A stretch of 10,486 nucleotides of DNA, from the NCBI RefSeq assembly GCF_001279525.1, contig NZ_LGDY01000161.1, forward strand, positions 1 through 10,486, written 5' to 3'. Numbering within the stretch: the first letter of the stretch is position 1; each line of letters begins with the position of its first letter. A model generated the notes under the pieces. That model was not told the origin of the DNA. It searched no databases and saw nothing but the letters and a program-made list of their open reading frames with translations. Both the position numbers and the translations under genes were made by a program. The DNA is from Nocardia sp. NRRL S-836 (lineage in GTDB: Bacteria; Actinomycetota; Actinomycetes; Mycobacteriales; Pseudonocardiaceae). Of this stretch, positions 1-10,486 are shown piece by piece.

Positions 1-206
1 AACGACACCGGCTGCACCACATCAACCCGATCCAAACCCGGCGCACCCGCCACACACCGCACCACATCCACCACAGACCAGTCCACAAAGGACGACAACG
101 CCCTGTCACACTCCACCAACACATCACGAAACACCGACGACGACTCCAACAACCCCGCCGCCATCCCCACCCACTGCGCACCCTGACCCGGAAACACGAA
201 CACCAC
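1..206 (-). other. AT domain, N-terminal fragment only
   Basis: Starts at [15 protein letters not shown], the usual entry of a PKS acyltransferase, after a normal KS-AT linker. The window ends about 68 residues in, before the GHSxG serine and the specificity motif, so the extender unit cannot be predicted. Its codons are rich in TTG, TTT, GAT and GGT, unlike the rest of the gene. Confidence 0.88.
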
Positions 207-1901
207 GTCGGGATCGGGACCGACGACCCGCACGGTGTCCTCAGGGGTGACGGCGCGAAGCCGCCCTGCCAGCTCCGCGAGGTCCCTGCCGACCACCGCC
301 GTGCGCACACCGAGCTGCGCCCGTGCGGTGGCCAGCGAGAACGCGACGTCCGCGGGGTGCACGTCCGGCCGGTCCGCCAAGTGGCCGGTGAGCTTGGCGA
401 TCTGGGCGAGCACCGCCTCTTCGCTGTGCCCGGACACCACCCACGGCACGACGTCCGGAAGATCACGAACCGCGACCGGCTCGGTCACAGGCGCCTGCTC
501 CAGGACCACGTGCGCGTTGGTGCCACTGATCCCGAACGACGACACACCGGCCCGCCGAGGCCGATCCACCTCCGGCCACGGCCGCGATTCGGTCAGCAAC
601 CGCACTCCGCCCGACGACCAGTCCACCTGCCGCGTCGGCTCATCCACGTGCAAAGTGCCGGGCAGGACACCGTGACGCATCGCCTGCACCATCTTGATCA
701 CACCACCCACACCGGCCGCCGCCTGCGTGACACCACCCACACCGGCCGCCGCCTGCGTGTGCCCGATGTTGGACTTGATCGAGCCGAGCCACAGTGGACG
801 GTGCTCCGGCCGGCCGCGCCCATATGTCGCGAGCAACGCCTGCGCCTCGATCGGATCACCCAGCGGCGTACCGGTTCCGTGCGCTTCGACAACGTCCACA
901 TCGGACACCGATAGCCCCGCAGCCTCCAGCGCCGCACGGATCACGCGCTCCTGCGAGGGACCGTTGGGCGCGGTGAGACCGTTGCTCGCACCGTCCTGGT
1001 TCACCGCGCTGCCCCGGACCACGGCGAGGATCCGCCGTCCGTCGCGACGGGCGTCCGACAGCCGCTGCAACGCGACCAGGCCGACGCCCTCCGACCAACC
1101 GGTGCCGTCGGCGGCGTCCGCGAACGCCTTGCACCGCCCGTCCGGCGCCAGCCCCCGCTGCCTGCTGAACTCCAGGAACACCGTCGGCGTCGCCATGACG
1201 GTGACACCGCCCGCCAGAGCGAGGTCGCACTCACCGCCACGCAGTGCCTGCGCCGCGAGGTGGATGGCCACCAGCGACGACGAGCACGCGGTGTCCACCG
1301 TGACGGCGGGACCCTCCAGCCCCAGGGTGTAGGCCACCCGTCCGGACACCACGCTCCCGGCTGTGCCCGCCGCCAGCAGGCCCTCGACCTCCGGCGGTGC
1401 CTGCCCGGCCGGCGGTGCGTAGTCCTGGTACATGGCGCCCGCGAACACGCCGGTCCGGCTGCCGCGCAGGCCGCTCGGGTCGATCCCGGCGTGCTCCAGC
1501 ACCTCCCAGGAGGTCTCGAGCAGCAGGCGGTGCTGCGGGTCGATGGCCTGTGCCTCGCGGGGTGAGATCCCGAAGAACCCGGCGTCGAACTCGCCCGCCC
1601 CGTAGAGGAAACCGCCGTTGCGGGTGTAGCTGGTGGCGTTGTGCTCCGGGTCCGGGTGGTGGATGCGCTCGGTGTCCCAGCCGCGGTCCGCGGGGAACTC
1701 GCCGATCGCGTCCCTGCCCTCGTGCACCAGCTCCCACAGCTCGTCGGGCGTGCCGGCGCCACCGGGGTACCTGCAGGCCATGCCCACGATCGCGATGGGC
1801 TCCGTGACCTGCTCCTCCAGCTCCCGCAACCGGCTCTGGGCCTGCCGGGTCTCGGCGATCGCCTTCTTCAGGTACTCGCGGAGCTTCTCCTCGTTGGACA
1901 T
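1..1901 (-). CDS. Modular type I polyketide synthase, N-terminal part (docking-KS-AT start), 3'-truncated by window edge
   Basis: First 633 codons of a PKS extension protein; the frame is open to position 1 without a stop. The ATG at 1901-1899 is chosen because it gives a typical actinobacterial N-terminal docking helix ([13 protein letters not shown]) directly before the KS, and because a purine-rich ribosome-binding site lies 8 nt upstream. Domains: coiled-coil docking about 1-33; KS about 34-468 with catalytic C206 (TACSSS), H341 (EAHGTGT) and H381 (NIGHT); KS-AT linker about 469-565; AT from about 566 ([11 protein letters not shown]), cut before its active-site serine. The triad spacings (135 and 40 residues) match normal KSs. 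Immediately after H381 the segment [10 protein letters not shown] occurs twice, from a perfect 30-bp DNA duplication. This insertion is unusual and could impair the KS. The AT substrate cannot be read because its diagnostic motifs are outside. The gene follows the upstream PKS by 4 bp and presumably receives its chain. Confidence 0.96.
   Translation of the reverse strand, partial: MSNEEKLREYLKKAIAETRQAQSRLRELEEQVTEPIAIVGMACRYPGGAGTPDELWELVHEGRDAIGEFPADRGWDTERIHHPDPEHNATSYTRNGGFLYGAGEFDAGFFGISPREAQAIDPQHRLLLETSWEVLEHAGIDPSGLRGSRTGVFAGAMYQDYAPPAGQAPPEVEGLLAAGTAGSVVSGRVAYTLGLEGPAVTVDTACSSSLVAIHLAAQALRGGECDLALAGGVTVMATPTVFLEFSRQRGLAPDGRCKAFADAADGTGWSEGVGLVALQRLSDARRDGRRILAVVRGSAVNQDGASNGLTAPNGPSQERVIRAALEAAGLSVSDVDVVEAHGTGTPLGDPIEAQALLATYGRGRPEHRPLWLGSIKSNIGHTQAAAGVGGVTQAAAGVGGVIKMVQAMRHGVLPGTLHVDEPTRQVDWSSGGVRLLTESRPWPEVDRPRRAGVSSFGISGTNAHVVLEQAPVTEPVAVRDLPDVVPWVVSGHSEEAVLAQIAKLTGHLADRPDVHPADVAFSLATARAQLGVRTAVVGRDLAELAGRLRAVTPEDTVRVVGPDPDVVFVFPGQGAQWVGMAAGLLESSSVFRDVLVECDRALSSFVDWSVVDVVRCVAGAPGLDRVDVVQPVS
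498..1802 (-). other. KS domain with a 10-residue tandem insertion beside the active site
   Basis: Ketosynthase with C206, H341 and H381 at canonical spacing. It reads [14 protein letters not shown] and then repeats [10 protein letters not shown] (382-391 and 392-401) before [10 protein letters not shown]. All other family segments ([20 protein letters not shown]) are normal and no stop or frameshift occurs. The repeat enlarges the helix that follows the second catalytic His. Confidence 0.93.
700..759 (-). repeat. Perfect 2 x 30 bp in-frame tandem duplication
   Basis: Positions 700-729 and 730-759 are identical over all 30 bases. The unit encodes [10 protein letters not shown] on the minus strand and lies inside the KS of the downstream PKS. 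The corresponding site in the upstream KS (about 5983-6012) holds a single, non-identical copy. Perfect identity implies a recent event or an assembly/sequencing artefact. Confidence 0.97.
1803..1901 (-). other. N-terminal docking domain of the downstream PKS
   Basis: About 33 charged residues beginning [13 protein letters not shown] and continuing as Arg/Glu/Leu-rich helix up to the KS start ([14 protein letters not shown]). This is the typical class 1 N-terminal docking coiled coil. The presumed partner is the C-terminal docking domain encoded directly upstream. Confidence 0.9.
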
Positions 1902-1905
1902 CCCC

Positions 1906-10486
<8,581 letters not shown>

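Noticed and set aside
700..759. The direct repeat as part of a CRISPR or regulatory iteron
   Set aside because: There are only two abutting copies with no spacer, in frame within a conserved KS coding segment. A coding tandem duplication explains it fully.
661..780. Frameshift or pseudogene in the downstream PKS because of the duplication
   Set aside because: The insertion is exactly 30 bp. The frame was followed by hand from 1901 to position 1 with no stop and with normal motifs on both sides.

Overview
The window is the interior of a modular type I polyketide synthase (PKS) locus. It comes from a high-GC actinobacterium, inferred from the strong G/C wobble bias, the actinomycete-style module architecture and the helical docking domains. 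Everything is encoded on the minus strand, so transcription runs from high to low coordinates. The window is coding almost end to end; the only non-coding stretch is 4 bp between two genes. No tRNA, rRNA, CRISPR array, insertion sequence, riboswitch or terminator was seen.

Layout in transcription order. (1) A PKS gene enters at 10486, already inside an AT domain, and stops at 1906. It carries the rest of one module, AT(methylmalonyl type)-DH-KR-ACP. A complete module follows, KS-AT(malonyl type)-DH-KR-ACP, then a C-terminal docking domain. (2) After a TGA and 4 bp, a second PKS gene starts at ATG 1901. It has an N-terminal docking helix, a KS, the KS-AT linker and the start of an AT, and leaves the window at position 1 with its frame open.

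How they work together (inference from known PKS logic). The first protein adds a methylmalonyl unit and then a malonyl unit. Each is ketoreduced (B-type KRs) and probably dehydrated, giving a methyl-branched conjugated diene if both DHs act. The chain then passes across the docking interface to the KS of the second protein. The final product cannot be named from this window.

The two most notable local structures are in-frame tandem duplications. One is a perfect 2 x 30 bp repeat in the second gene, which inserts ten residues immediately after the second catalytic histidine of its KS. The other is a 2 x 57 bp repeat in the first gene, which adds 19-residue units to an unusually long KR structural subdomain. 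AT segments at 1-190, about 5205-5290 and 10370-10486 use visibly different synonymous codons from their surroundings, suggesting recombination or gene conversion between PKS modules.
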